Source of the DNA: Rhabdophis nuchalis
Lineage: Eukaryota; Chordata; Lepidosauria; Squamata; Natricidae
Direction of reading: 5' to 3'
Length of the DNA stretch: 64,000 nt
Assembly: GCA_039707465.1 (NCBI GenBank)
Contig: CM077644.1
Coordinates: forward strand, 102,749,375-102,813,374
Positions 10,985-20,424 of the stretch are shown one piece after another. Both the position numbers and the translations under genes were made by a program. The notes beneath the pieces were generated by a model. That model ran no database searches. It was not told the origin of the DNA and was given only the letters and a program-made list of their open reading frames with translations. Each line of letters starts with the position of its first letter. Positions within the stretch are counted from its first letter, which is position 1.

Positions 10985-11191
10985 CAGAGGTGGTATTCAG
11001 ACAGTTCTGACAGGTTCTGCAGAACCGGTAGCAGAAATTTTGAGAGTGGGGAGGGAATGGGGATTTTGCAGTATCCTTCCCCTGCCATTTATTTATTTAT
11101 TTATTAAATTTATACCCCGCCCTTCTCCAAATGGACCCTACAAAGCCACGCCCACTGAACTGGTAGTAGAATTTTTTAAATCCCACCACTG
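10985..11191. mobile_element. Non-autonomous hAT element, family A
   Basis: Termini CAGAGGTGGTATTC and AATCCCACCACTG are inverted repeats. A perfect 8-bp target duplication ATGAACAC flanks the element (10977-10984 and 11192-11199), the hAT superfamily signature. It is 207 bp, without coding capacity, and contains internal GAACCGGT motifs. A short L2-type 3' end (about 11089-11140, TTTA repeats then TTTATACCCCGCCC) sits inside it, so a further insertion occurred. Confidence 0.85.
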
Positions 11192-11224
11192 ATGAACACC
11201 CTTCGAATGGTCCAGGAGTATGAA

Positions 11225-11490
11225 TGGAATTCCAGAAAAAATTGCAGACTACAGGAACCATTTGTGCTTCAGTTTAAAATGCAGACAACACAGAGTCATC
11301 CCCAGCAGCCTGCATCTGTCTTCAACAGTGAATGAACACAGGGCAGAAAACATCCTGCAGCCAAGAAGGCTCCACACACATGTGCACTACTCAGGTGACC
11401 CTGATGACACAGATAAACCTCCAGGTGGCCTCAACAACTCTCTAAAAGAATGTAAATATAAATCCTTCCATTCCCCACCATCCAGGAAAA
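11225..11490. repeat. Dispersed repeat, copy (CTCAGGTGACCCTGATGACA type)
   Basis: The segment with ACTCAGGTGACCCTGATGACACAGATAAACCTCCAGGTGG, then CTCTAAAAGAATGTAAAT and ATAAATCCTTCCATTCCCCACCATCCAG, is shared with 29275-29405. Part of it is also shared with 24455-24480. Family assignment is open; it may belong to a Penelope-like or other retroelement 3' region. Confidence 0.45.
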
Positions 11491-12032
11491 AAAAAGGGGG
11501 GGGGAAGTAGATGTAACATAATGATTTTTAAATCCACATAAATATCCATGCCATCCAACCATCAGATTGTGTTCTAACTCCAAAAGCCTTCTTTTTCTCA
11601 GGAGTACTTAATGGCAGCTTTCAAAAATAGGTGCAGGAAGAATGTTTTGCCATTGTCAAATCAGATGCAAAAATAGTGCAGATAACTTTGTTATGCCAGA
11701 CATGATTTCCACTTGAGTCATAATTGCACAACTAGGGTCCTTAATACAAATGGCATTTGGGAATCCAGTGGTGTTTCCATTCTCTGTTCTATTGGGGTAG
11801 TGCAACCCCTTTAAGCATTGGCTGAATTCCAAACTCCATTTCTGTTTTTTCGCTATTCAACAGTGTCCCCATTTAATTCCAGCATGTTTGCTCATGCAAT
11901 CAACTTCAGGGGGTACTAATGAGTTCCTTAATGTTAAATGGTAGAACACATTAGAACTGGGTTTGGTTATTGATGGTGATTCATTCCAAATTATCTGTAT
12001 GTCCTCCTAGCAGTTTCATGCATACATTGAAT

Positions 12033-12225
12033 CAGAGATCTCCAACCCCCGGCTGCAGACTGGTACCGGTCTGCGGCCTGTTGGAGACCAGGCTGTGCAA
12101 GCAGTAAGTGAGCATTCAAAGCTTCATTTGTGCATGTGCAGGATTAGGTTGCATGTGCAAAACCATTCCCTCCCTCCTCCACTACCGCTGCCAATCTATG
12201 GAGCCAGAAAGATTGGGGACCACTG
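12033..12225. mobile_element. Non-autonomous hAT element, family B
   Basis: It begins CAGAGATCTCCAACCCC and ends GATTGGGGACCACTG, which are imperfect inverted repeats. It is flanked by CATTGAAT (12025-12032) and GATTGAAT (12226-12233), an 8-bp duplication with one mismatch. The ACTGGTACCGGTCTGCGGCCTG interior is shared with the element at 26915. No coding capacity. Confidence 0.8.
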
Positions 12226-12687
12226 GATTGAATAATACACAGAATAAAATTGATTCCTATGATGATCCATTGCTGACTAATCCTCAGCAACAGTTCCTAG
12301 GTACTGCAGGATAAGAATGATGAGAGCCATTAAAAATCAGTGCCTACTAGATTTAATTCCATCCTATGTCCAGTAGGGATGATATGGTTGATGGCATCAA
12401 ATGTCCCCAAGATAAGGTGTGTTCCTGTTTTCTAGCTGCTGGCACAAGTGACTTGTAAATTGACCAAAATAGTCTCAGTCCCAAATCCTGGTCAAAAGTC
12501 CAACTGAAACAGGTTTACTTTATCCAAACCAAGCAATTCTCAAAAAGATAAAATAAAAATTGTGGTCCTTAATTATATTAGGTCAAGAGAAAGATTTTAA
12601 GTGGGCTTTAAAAAAAATGCCTTATATTATAGACCTAATTTTTCTACATACCCGCAATTTCAAAATCTTCATGCTGAAAAAAACCAA

Positions 12688-13205
12688 AAAACCATATTTT
12701 TGGAGTATAAGACGCACCTTTTTTCCTCTAAAAAGAGTCTGAAAATCTGGGTGCATCTTATACATTGAATACAGCATTTTTTGCCTCCCGGAACCCCGCC
12801 CCCTTCACCAAACTGGCTGTGCCTAGCCTCATGGAGGCTTCCAGAGAGCTCCTGGGGGCTGGGGAGGGCAGACATTAGCCTTAAATGTGCCATTTCCCCC
12901 CCCCCAGCCCCCAGCAGCGCTCTATAAGCCTCCATAGGGCTATGCATGCAATTTATTTGACACAAAAATGGCCCATTTTGTTCATTTTTGACCCCCCCCC
13001 GGAGCACTCAGCAAGACCCCCCAAGGCTAGTCATGCTTTTTATTTGAAAAAAAAAATGACCCCGTTTTCACAGAGAAACGGGCTGCTTGGGGGAGGTTTG
13101 CAGCATACAAAAACACTCTCTAAGCTCTTTAATTGTTTCTGTGCCAGCAGAAACAAAGTCTTAAGGTTTGTCAGCGATTTCCTTCTCCAGGACATGGATA
13201 AATAC
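12688..13205. repeat. Dispersed repeat with GTATAAGACGCACC motif
   Basis: It starts with TTTTTGGAGTATAAGACGCACC followed by an inverted GGGTGCATCTTATAC (about 12750), forming a hairpin. The pattern is widespread in reptile genomes. The body continues with C-rich runs to about 13200. Right end and class were not resolved. Confidence 0.4.
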
Positions 13206-13227
13206 ACCTAGAAACATCAACCTACCT

Positions 13228-13482
13228 ACCTTATCTCTCTCTCTCTCCTTCTCTCTCTCTCTTTCCCTACCTACTCTATTTCTCTCTATTTCTCTTTCTC
13301 TATCCTTCTACCTACCTACCTACCTACCTACCCACTCTCTCTCTCTCTCCTTACCTACCTACTGTATTTCTCTCTCTCTATTTCTCTCTCTCTATCCTTC
13401 TAACTACCTACCTACCTACACACCCACACTCTCTCCCTACTTACCTACTGCATTTCTCTCTTTCTATTTCTCTCTCTATCCT
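13228..13482. repeat. Compound CT / TACC microsatellite tract
   Basis: Alternating blocks of (CTCT)n and (TACC)n cover about 250 bases, adjacent to the 3' end of an L2 fragment. This is low-complexity sequence; the frames through it are artefacts. Confidence 0.85.
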
Positions 13483-13485
13483 CCT

Positions 13486-13858
13486 ATTAAAACCACAAAA
13501 TACAATAAATATCAGTTAAAATATATTAAATTAGTTAACCCGTGCTAAAACCCATGTTAAAAACCTTCCCAAATTATATATATATATATTTTTAAAAAAG
13601 TCAGAAACGGGGGGCTATCCTAGGCCGGCTTGCTGAAATAAATATGTCTTAAGACGTTGGCGGAAGAGGCGGAGGTCCGAGATAGTGCGAAGGTCGGGGG
13701 GTAGGTCGTTCCAGAGGGCCGGGCCCGCCACAGAGAAGGCCCTTCCCCTGGGTGTCGCCAACCGGCATTGCCCCGCTGACGGCATCCGGAGAAGGCCCTC
13801 TCTGTGGGAGCGGATCGGACGAAGGGATGTATGGGGCAGGAGGCGGTCTCGTATATAG
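13486..13858 (-). pseudogene. L2-clade LINE 3' fragment
   Basis: A minus-strand L2 3' end. The 3' UTR (13486-13615) is followed by the C-terminal coding part (about 13620-13858), with decayed ALWNDLPP and RSHREG regions. It stops sharply at 13858, indicating 5' truncation. The usual CCCGCCCTTCTCC tail block is missing and the CT/TACC tract occupies its place. Confidence 0.7.
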
Positions 13859-14384
13859 TTTGAACATCAAAATTCACAAATGTCTTTATTAATAGGCTGG
13901 GAGGAACTTAAGACTATAGAAGTGTAAACTTAAAAATAACTCCTAATAAAGAATAATTGACATCCACAGTGATACTGAAAACAAGCCAGGTAGTGGTCAA
14001 AGCATCACAATCCAAGTCTGCTATTTTGTTCATATGTCAATGACGTATTTTGATTTTGTTCTTGATGTTATAATCTTAATTTTCCCTTTTTAAACACCCC
14101 CTCTTCTCATAGATGTGCTGTATATAACTAATGGGAAATGTTGGAATGGAGAGGAAAGCAATAGAATCTGTAGTTATCAGCTGATCTGCTAGCTATCCTC
14201 TGATGATCTCAGCTGATCTGCTAGCTATCCTCTCCCCTATGATTGCTCACAGAGGTCTTATATTTCATGGCATCAATGCAGAGAAGAGGGTATTCCAACT
14301 GACTGTTGAGCAGGCATTGAATTAATGTCTTCATTTCTTTCCGTCCTTCCGTGGTCTACAGATTAGCAGTAGAGAATATACTTT

Positions 14385-15430
14385 ATATACAGTTGATGTT
14401 CGTCCATCATATTCGAAGACCTTAACATCTAACATGCTGTGGGCTCTCCACAATGTGTCTGCATGTGGCTGGTAAAGCCTATACAGACACAAAATGTTCT
14501 GTCACATGTCGGGCAGGGATGTGTGGCAGGGATGTGTTGCTGCCAGTTTTACTGCTGATTCTAAACCTGCACAACGCGCCCACGTGTGCTGTTCAATGTA
14601 AATTGTTCTTTGCTCATGCGCAGACAATTTACAGTGAACTGCACATGCGCAGTCACTAAAATCCAAAATGGCATCAGTGAGGGAACTGGTTCGGGGGCGT
14701 GGCAGACTTGGGTCACTGCTGGTTCTACAACCCAGGGCTGAATTCCACTATTGGTTCAGCCAAACCGGTTCGAACTGGCAGCAGCCCACCTCTGATGTGT
14801 GGGCACCATTGTTGCAGCATTTGCAGATCTGGCTTTGTGGAGTGCTCACTTCTTTTGTGCTATGGTTGTTCTTGTGTCCTCAGATGTCCGTCAGCCTTGG
14901 TGGATCAGCATGCATCATGTCAATTGATCTTGTTCCAGGGTTTCCCAGGAGGTGATGTCAATATCCAGGGACTTGAAGGAGGCTTTCAACGTGTCTTTGT
15001 ATTGCTTCCTTTGTCCCCTGTGTGATCGCTTTCCTTGAGACAGCTCATCCTAGAGGAGCTTTTTGGAGATGTGATGGTCTGGCATCCTTGCAACATGGCT
15101 TGCCCGGCATGTCTAGGCTTTCATCAGCAGGGTATGAACTGATGGCAGGCTATCTCTGAAGAGGACTTCTGTGTCTGGCACCTTGTCCTGCAACCGGATC
15201 CTCGGAATTCTACATAGGCAGGTCATGTGGAAGTGGTTCAATTGCCTAGTGTGCCTCCTGCATACAGTCCAAGTCTCACTGTCATACATCAGGGTAGTTA
15301 GCACTACTGCTCGGTAGACTTTGAGCTTTGTAGCAAGGCTTATTCCATGGCAGTCCCACACGTTGATCAGTAGTCTGCCAAATGCAGAGCTTGCCTTGGC
15401 AATTTTGCAGTTGACATTGAGGATCAATTT
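14385..15430 (-). pseudogene. Non-LTR retrotransposon RT C-terminal remnant, split by hAT
   Basis: The minus-strand frame at 15113-15427 reads CKIAKASSAFGRL, NVWDCHGISLATKLKVYRAVVLTTLMYDSETWTVCRRHTRQLNHFH, then LQDKVPDTEVLFRDSLPSVHTLLMKA. This is a widely seen post-RT region of animal non-LTR elements (YG.ETW, H.R.LN.FH, QDK.PD.EVL, LPS). Downstream on the minus strand it continues with stops and frameshifts through about 14800, then beyond the hAT insertion (14527-14794) to about 14385. The catalytic domain is missing. I do not assign the clade. Confidence 0.65.
14527..14794. mobile_element. Non-autonomous hAT element, family A (in LINE remnant)
   Basis: Terminal inverted repeats of 22 bases agree at about 18 positions (CAGGGATGTGTTGCTGCCAG against the complement of the GCAGCCCACCTCTG end). 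A perfect 8-bp duplication ATGTGTGG flanks it (14519-14526 and 14795-14802). It is 268 bp with no transposase. Removing it and one duplication restores continuity of the surrounding LINE remnant. Confidence 0.9.
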
Positions 15431-15784
15431 CTACTGTTTCCAAATATAACTGAAGAATTGTTGCCATTAAAGTCAACAATAAATGGACTCAGTATCCGTC
15501 AGCCCTATTGCTAGAACCTTATGACAACAAAGAGGTCTGTGAGGCACCATTTTACTCAATTGAAAGTTACAAATAAACAAACAAGAGAGTTTTCGTAGTA
15601 TATAGATTAAGGCTTCTACTTTAATGTGAAGTACATTCTAACAATATTGGTATTATTAAGTCCAAAGCAGAGTATACTGTAAAGTTAACAAAGGTATACA
15701 GATAGATGAATCCATTGTGGTATAGCAGTTTAGGTGCTGGCACTGGGCATGCCAACCCTCTTATCCATCCACAACAAATGGAAG

Positions 15785-15870
15785 CTTTCTGGCTAACTTT
15801 GGGCTACTAATGTTCTCTTAGCCCATCCTACCTCACAGGGCTATTTCTACAGGAAAAATAGGAGAAAGGA
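15785..15870 (+). repeat. SINE body fragment
   Basis: GGCTAACTTTGGGCTACTAATGTTCTCTTAGCCCATCCTACCTCACAGGGCTATTT resembles the body of a common squamate tRNA SINE (TTTGGGCCAGTCACTCTCTCAGCC, then CCTACCTCACAGGG). It is short and diverged. A similar piece is at 26628-26690. Confidence 0.5.
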
Positions 15871-16920
15871 GCACAAAGCTCACTGCCTTCAGCTCCTGTG
15901 CGAAAGGTTAAGATAAAGATCTAACGAACGAATCAATACATACAATTTCTTCTAAGAAAGTAAACAGTTACAAGGTTGTATAGGCACTGCAATACTTCTT
16001 AATATACTTTTTTATTGCTCCAAATCCTTCAAAAATGATTATTGTCCATGAAAAAGGGCTTGAAACATTGAATCTGATGGCTGCTACCTTTAAATAAAAT
16101 ATACCCATTTTCTGTACTGAGTTTTCACGAAAAAGCATGTCAAGTGCAATAGGGGACACATTTTTTTTTAAAAAAAGAAGATTAAACAATTAACTCTATA
16201 AGTATCAGATCACAGGTTAGGAGCATAAAAATCCTCCAACCTGGTTGTTGCACAATTATACCTGGAAAACTATGTTCAGCTAAAGCAATGATATGAACAT
16301 AGATGATAAAGTCTATAAATAGTTTAAGAGGTAAACATCAAGGAGTGAAAGAGATTGCACAAACCAGTACAACCAGTCTTAGCCAGCAGTACAAGGCAAG
16401 AAATAAAAAGATATAATTAAAAGAATACCAATGCAAACCAAAAGCCTGCTTCACATGTTTATGAAGCACTGAAAATGTGGTAAGGAACTGTATGTATCCT
16501 AGTGGCTCACTGTTTACATACATATGTACCTCTTATATCAATCCTTTATATCTATAAGGCAACAGTACACAAACACAGAAAAGGAATAGTAAATAGTAAG
16601 CCTTCTTTTTTTTTTAAAAAAGGGAAATAGCTTGCTTCCATTCCATACGTACAGCATCACACAATATTGCTCGGTCATTATTGTTTCCCGTCACTGCTCG
16701 AGTCTCCGGTGATAAAAAGTGAGGAACAGTTACAATTATTCATGTAATTTGAAGCTTCTGTATAATATCAAATCAACACAACTAGTCTACAAAGGAAGCT
16801 GGACAGTTGTTTTGATTTCTACACTACATCAATACTGCTCTGTGTCAGTAAAAATGGATTTGCTTAATCTACTCTTGTCATAATTATGTGGTCCCTAGAT
16901 GCAGAGCCAAATGATCTCTA
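15871..16920. other. Unassigned sequence
   Basis: AT-rich sequence with no recognised gene or repeat, apart from a short poly-T/poly-A junction at 16602-16622. Confidence 0.3.
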
Positions 16921-17065
16921 TTAATATTTATTTATTTATTTATCCATTCATTCATTTGTATAGCCACTCATCTCTGTCAATAATTCTGGGTGGCTCACAA
17001 CCTACAGTGCCAAAGGTTTCTGCCACTCATGGATAAATGCACAATACAGTGAATTCAAGAGGAGG
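16921..17065 (-). repeat. LINE/SINE 3' tail with (TTTA)n
   Basis: (TATT)n at 16925-16942 is followed by ATAGCCACTCATCTCTGTCAATAATTCTGGGTGGCTCACAACCTACAGTG. The layout resembles a minus-strand L2/CR1-type 3' end, with the tail repeat first and then a GGCGGCTTACAAC-like block. It is old and short. Confidence 0.4.
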
Positions 17066-17920
17066 CTTACACAATAATTCTATCATGATTTAAAAAAAAC
17101 AAAAACGCAAAGGTATTTTGGGATGTTTTAATTGCTTCAATACTTAATTATGCCAGTATATCCAGTACCTTTTTGAAGTAGGTCAGAATTAAGTTGCAGA
17201 TATATGAGCTGAGGCTGAAAAAAAAGTAGGTATCTTGAGGCCATTGAATTAAGTTGTGGAATGAGATTTGGATCAAGGACTTTCCTATTCTTGGCTTTCA
17301 CTCAATAGATCTCCTTCCAGGTCTGCTTTACATTCTGAAGATTTATTTTTCTGTTTTTCTGCAATAGTTTTAATTATATAATGTTTCTCTGCAAAACTTG
17401 ATAAGATGGTATCTGTGCTGTATTTGTTCTTTTTACATTTTCCTTTATTGCCAGGAATTACACAGGTCAAATGTCTCATTGGTCTTCATAGCTACAGTTC
17501 ACCGTTTATGGTAACCCTCAGCAACACATAGGATATTAATAACACAAAGAATGGGAGGCAGGAACCTTTTGAACTAGAACTGGTATTACTTCTTGCCTTC
17601 ATTTAGAAGCATCTTAAACATGCTTCATTACTGCTATTATGTTTGCAAAAAGTTTGTTTTCCAGGAATAACAATATTAACAAAAGAATTCCTTGTGGTTT
17701 GAGAGTGTTTTACAACAGACGTTTATGATATATACAGTAATAGCAATTTTAAACTGGGTACCATTTTACATATGGAGTCAGTAGCTCATTTGTCTCTCAT
17801 ATGTCTTGGATGACACATTTGTTTATTTTCTCTTATATTTTAAGAACATGATAAAATTCGGAACTTTGAGATAGAACAACTGGAGAGCATCTTATATCAA
17901 TGTGAAAGAAATTTCTTTAT
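17066..17920. other. Unassigned sequence
   Basis: Unique-looking AT-rich sequence without a recognised gene. Confidence 0.3.
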
Positions 17921-17921
17921 T

Positions 17922-18510
17922 TTTTATTATTTTTTATTAGTCAAATTTATATAACCGCACCCTCTCCCCGAAGGGACCCGGGGCGGTGCACAGGAAGTTA
18001 AAACAAACAATATAAAATATAAATAATTAATATCGAATTAAATAGGTTATCCCTGTGCTAAAATTTAAAAAGTTAAAACATAATCCATTAAAAACCCAAT
18101 TAAAAACAATTTATAATACAGACTGAAGGCTAGGTAAATAACTTAGGCCAAACCAGCCTGATGGAACAGGAGTGTCTTTAATTTCTGGCGGAAGGTGCGG
18201 AGGTCCGTGGTTGTTCTGAGGTTGGGGGATAGGTCGTTCCAGAGGGTTGGGCCCACCACAGAGAAGGCCCTTCCTCTGGGCGTTGCCCGCTGGCATTGCC
18301 TGGTGGACGGCACCCGGAGAAGTCCCTCTCTGTGGGAGCGAATCGGCCGCAGGGATGTATGAGGTAGGATGCGGTCACGCAGGTAGCTTGGTCCCGTGCC
18401 ATGGAGCGCTTTAAAGATGGTGATCAACACCTTGAAGCGCACCCGAAAGACCACAGGCAACCAGGAGCGGTGTTACATGGGAATATCTAGACGTTCCCAA
18501 GATCTAACTT
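17922..18510 (-). pseudogene. L2-clade LINE 3' fragment
   Basis: Minus strand. The T-rich tail (17922-17945) is followed by the conserved CGCACCCTCTCCCCGAAGGGAC block, a 3' UTR, and the C-terminal coding end in the frame at 18143-18460 (VVFRVRFKVLITIFKALHGTGPSYLRDRILPHTS, RSHREGLLRVPSTRQCQRATPRGRAFSVVGPTLWNDL). It is 5'-truncated just past the HWLPV motif, at about 18510. The reading frame is still open, so this is a fairly young but dead fragment. Confidence 0.8.
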
Positions 18511-18584
18511 ATGTACAGTATACTGTGCAGAATTATTACAGAACCATTACAGCAACGGATGGAACCTAATTATGTATTTATTTT

Positions 18585-18678
18585 TGTACTTTTGTATATT
18601 TTTAAATTTCCTGTGCGCCGCCCTGGGTCCTCTGTGGAGAAGGGCGGGATATAAATATAAATAAAATAAATAAATAAA
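18585..18678 (+). repeat. L2-type 3' end, plus strand, (TAAA)n tail
   Basis: CGCCGCCCTGGGTCCTCTGTGGAGAAGGGCGGGATATAAATATAAATAAAATAAATAAAT is the 3'-terminal hairpin and tail of an L2-type element in the opposite orientation to the neighbour at 17922-18510. Confidence 0.65.
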
Positions 18679-18680
18679 TT

Positions 18681-18846
18681 TTAAAAAAATCAAGGAGAGA
18701 AGCAAGGTAGAATTAAGGAGAAATTTCCTGACAATTATAACAATTAACCAGTGGACAATCTGCCACCAGAAGTTGTGAATGCTCCAACACTGGGGTTGGA
18801 CTAGAAAACCTCCAAGGTACCTTCCAACTGTTATTCTATTCTATTC
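18681..18846 (+). repeat. CR1 LINE 3' end with ATTCT tail
   Basis: TAAGGAGAAATTTCCTGACA, then CCAGAAGTTGTGAATGCTCCAACACTGG, GGTTGGACTAGAAAACCTCCAAGGTACCTTCCAACTG and TTATTCTATTCTATTC form the characteristic CR1 3' end. In snakes CR1 copies end in (ATTCT)n, which can grow into microsatellites. Confidence 0.8.
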
Positions 18847-19045
18847 ATTACATAATACACATTAGAAATATGAAATATCAATACAATGGTTATCAGTGTT
18901 TGCAAAAATAAATATTGGGGGGAAATGAAAATTATGGAGTGATATAAATATTCCGGATCAGGTTATAGAGTTGCTTGTGCTGGCCAGACTTTTATAAGCA
19001 AACATGGGCAAGTTAATGAAAGAACATACAATTAAAACCATTAAT
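18847..19045. other. Unassigned short interval
   Basis: Nothing was recognised between the CR1 end and the GTAT microsatellite. Confidence 0.3.
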
Positions 19046-19113
19046 GGTATGTATGTATGTATGTATGTATGTATGTATGTATGTATGTATGTATGTATGT
19101 ATGTATGTATGTA
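19046..19113. repeat. (GTAT)n microsatellite
   Basis: About 17 uninterrupted units of GTAT. Frames giving MYVCMYVC repeats here are artefacts. Confidence 0.95.
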
Positions 19114-19639
19114 TATGCCCTGTGTTAAGACATATGGCGCTAATCTTGAAGGTAATTATATAGGAATAAGGAGAAAAGAGACCTTTGCGAAGAAACGGGG
19201 CGCCTTTATTAATGTTCATCAAAGACCCCGAAAGGTAAACGCGCTTGTCATTTACTCGGAAAAATGAGGTAGAGCAGTCTCGCGTTGACCTCAATGCGCG
19301 TTAAGAACTATGGAGAAGAAGGACAGAAGGGAACGAGGCTGAAACAATTCCTTTTGTTCCATAGATGATGAACGGAGACCCGATTTTCCTTGAGAATTCC
19401 TACACGGAACGCCCAGATCTCCCTTCGACAGTAGGGCGCTTACTCGAGGCACACCACCGAGAGAAACACAAACACACCCAAACCCACACCCATACGCAGA
19501 CACACACATGCAGACAGTCCCTCCAATGAACCCTGAACAGAAGCCGACCCTCTTTCTCTTTTTTCCAAAGATTGGAAACATTCCTGGAGAACGCGAAGCA
19601 GGGCAGAGGCTGGCCAGCACGTGATAGGGCGCTAGGCGT

Positions 19640-20420
19640 CTTCAGACAGATTGTGTCTTGCCTTTCCCACACACAATATGTGCGTGCGCGCGCGGAAGAG
19701 CGCGCCTATATCGTTGGGGCGGGAGCGCCCGGAGCGGGCAGACAGGCGGGCGGGGAGGGGGAGCGGCAGAGTCGGAGGGCGGCGGCTCGGCTTTCAATCC
19801 CCACCCACTTCTCTCCGTCCGGGAATGACTTCACGCTCGCTGCCTCTCGCTCCGCTAATACACGGCAGAAGCTTAACCGTCCGTCTTTCCACGCGAGGGG
19901 AAAGACGGGCGGGCCTGCTCGGCTCTCCAACGCTGGTCAGCTTTTTAAACTCCTCTCTCCGGATGGAGAAGGCGAGGATGCCCAAGTTGGGTTTCCACGG
20001 CCAATGGAAGGGAGGGGAGGTGGGTGGGTAGGTGGGGGCTCGACGCTTCTCACGTGATCGTGCAACCTCCCCACCACCACCACCAGCAGCAGCCGGTCTT
20101 CTTTTTCACACGGGGAAGTCTTTAGTTCTCCGATTCGGAGCAGTCGGACGGAGCGGTGGGACAGGCGAAGGTGCCCGCCGACTTGACCCAGACTTTTTCC
20201 TCCCTCCCGCCCCCTCTCCGTTTCTTCCTTGCGACGCGCGTCCGCCCGCCTTCCTCGCCGGGCCTTCTTCCCCGGGACCGCATCAGCAAAGTGGGATTCT
20301 TCTGCATCTTTGGTATTCTTCTCGCGCCGCCACCTTCGACTCCCGACGCCCGAGTGACTTTGCTCCGCCGCAGTTGGGGAACGGTGAGTCCCCCCGGACT
20401 TTAGTTTTTCTTTCCCCGTT
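19640..20420 (+). promoter_or_regulatory. CpG island, probable promoter of an unidentified gene
   Basis: A roughly 780-base GC-rich, CpG-rich stretch in an otherwise AT-rich window. It is not bounded by transposon termini or target duplications, unlike the two other CpG-rich patches (26.9-27.2 and 49.1-49.9 kb). It contains a GC box (GGGGCGGG, 19716-19723), a CCAAT box (20001-20005) and an E-box palindrome TCACGTGA (20050-20057). There is no clear TATA box, as usual for CpG-island promoters. A good splice donor at 20384 points to transcription on the plus strand. I cannot name the gene. Confidence 0.65.
20060..20383 (+). other. Probable non-coding first exon ending at splice donor
   Basis: Inferred 5' UTR exon. 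It lies downstream of the CCAAT and E-box motifs and ends at AACG|GTGAGT (donor GT at 20384-20385), a near-consensus donor. No conserved coding sequence is seen, and the overlapping open frames have the biased composition expected of CpG-rich DNA. The start is a guess; only the donor is read directly. The next exon was not found in the window. Confidence 0.4.
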
Positions 20421-20424
20421 TTGT

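Noticed and set aside
19046..19113. Possible CRISPR-like or coding repeat (MYVCMYVC)
   Set aside because: It is a plain GTAT microsatellite without spacers.
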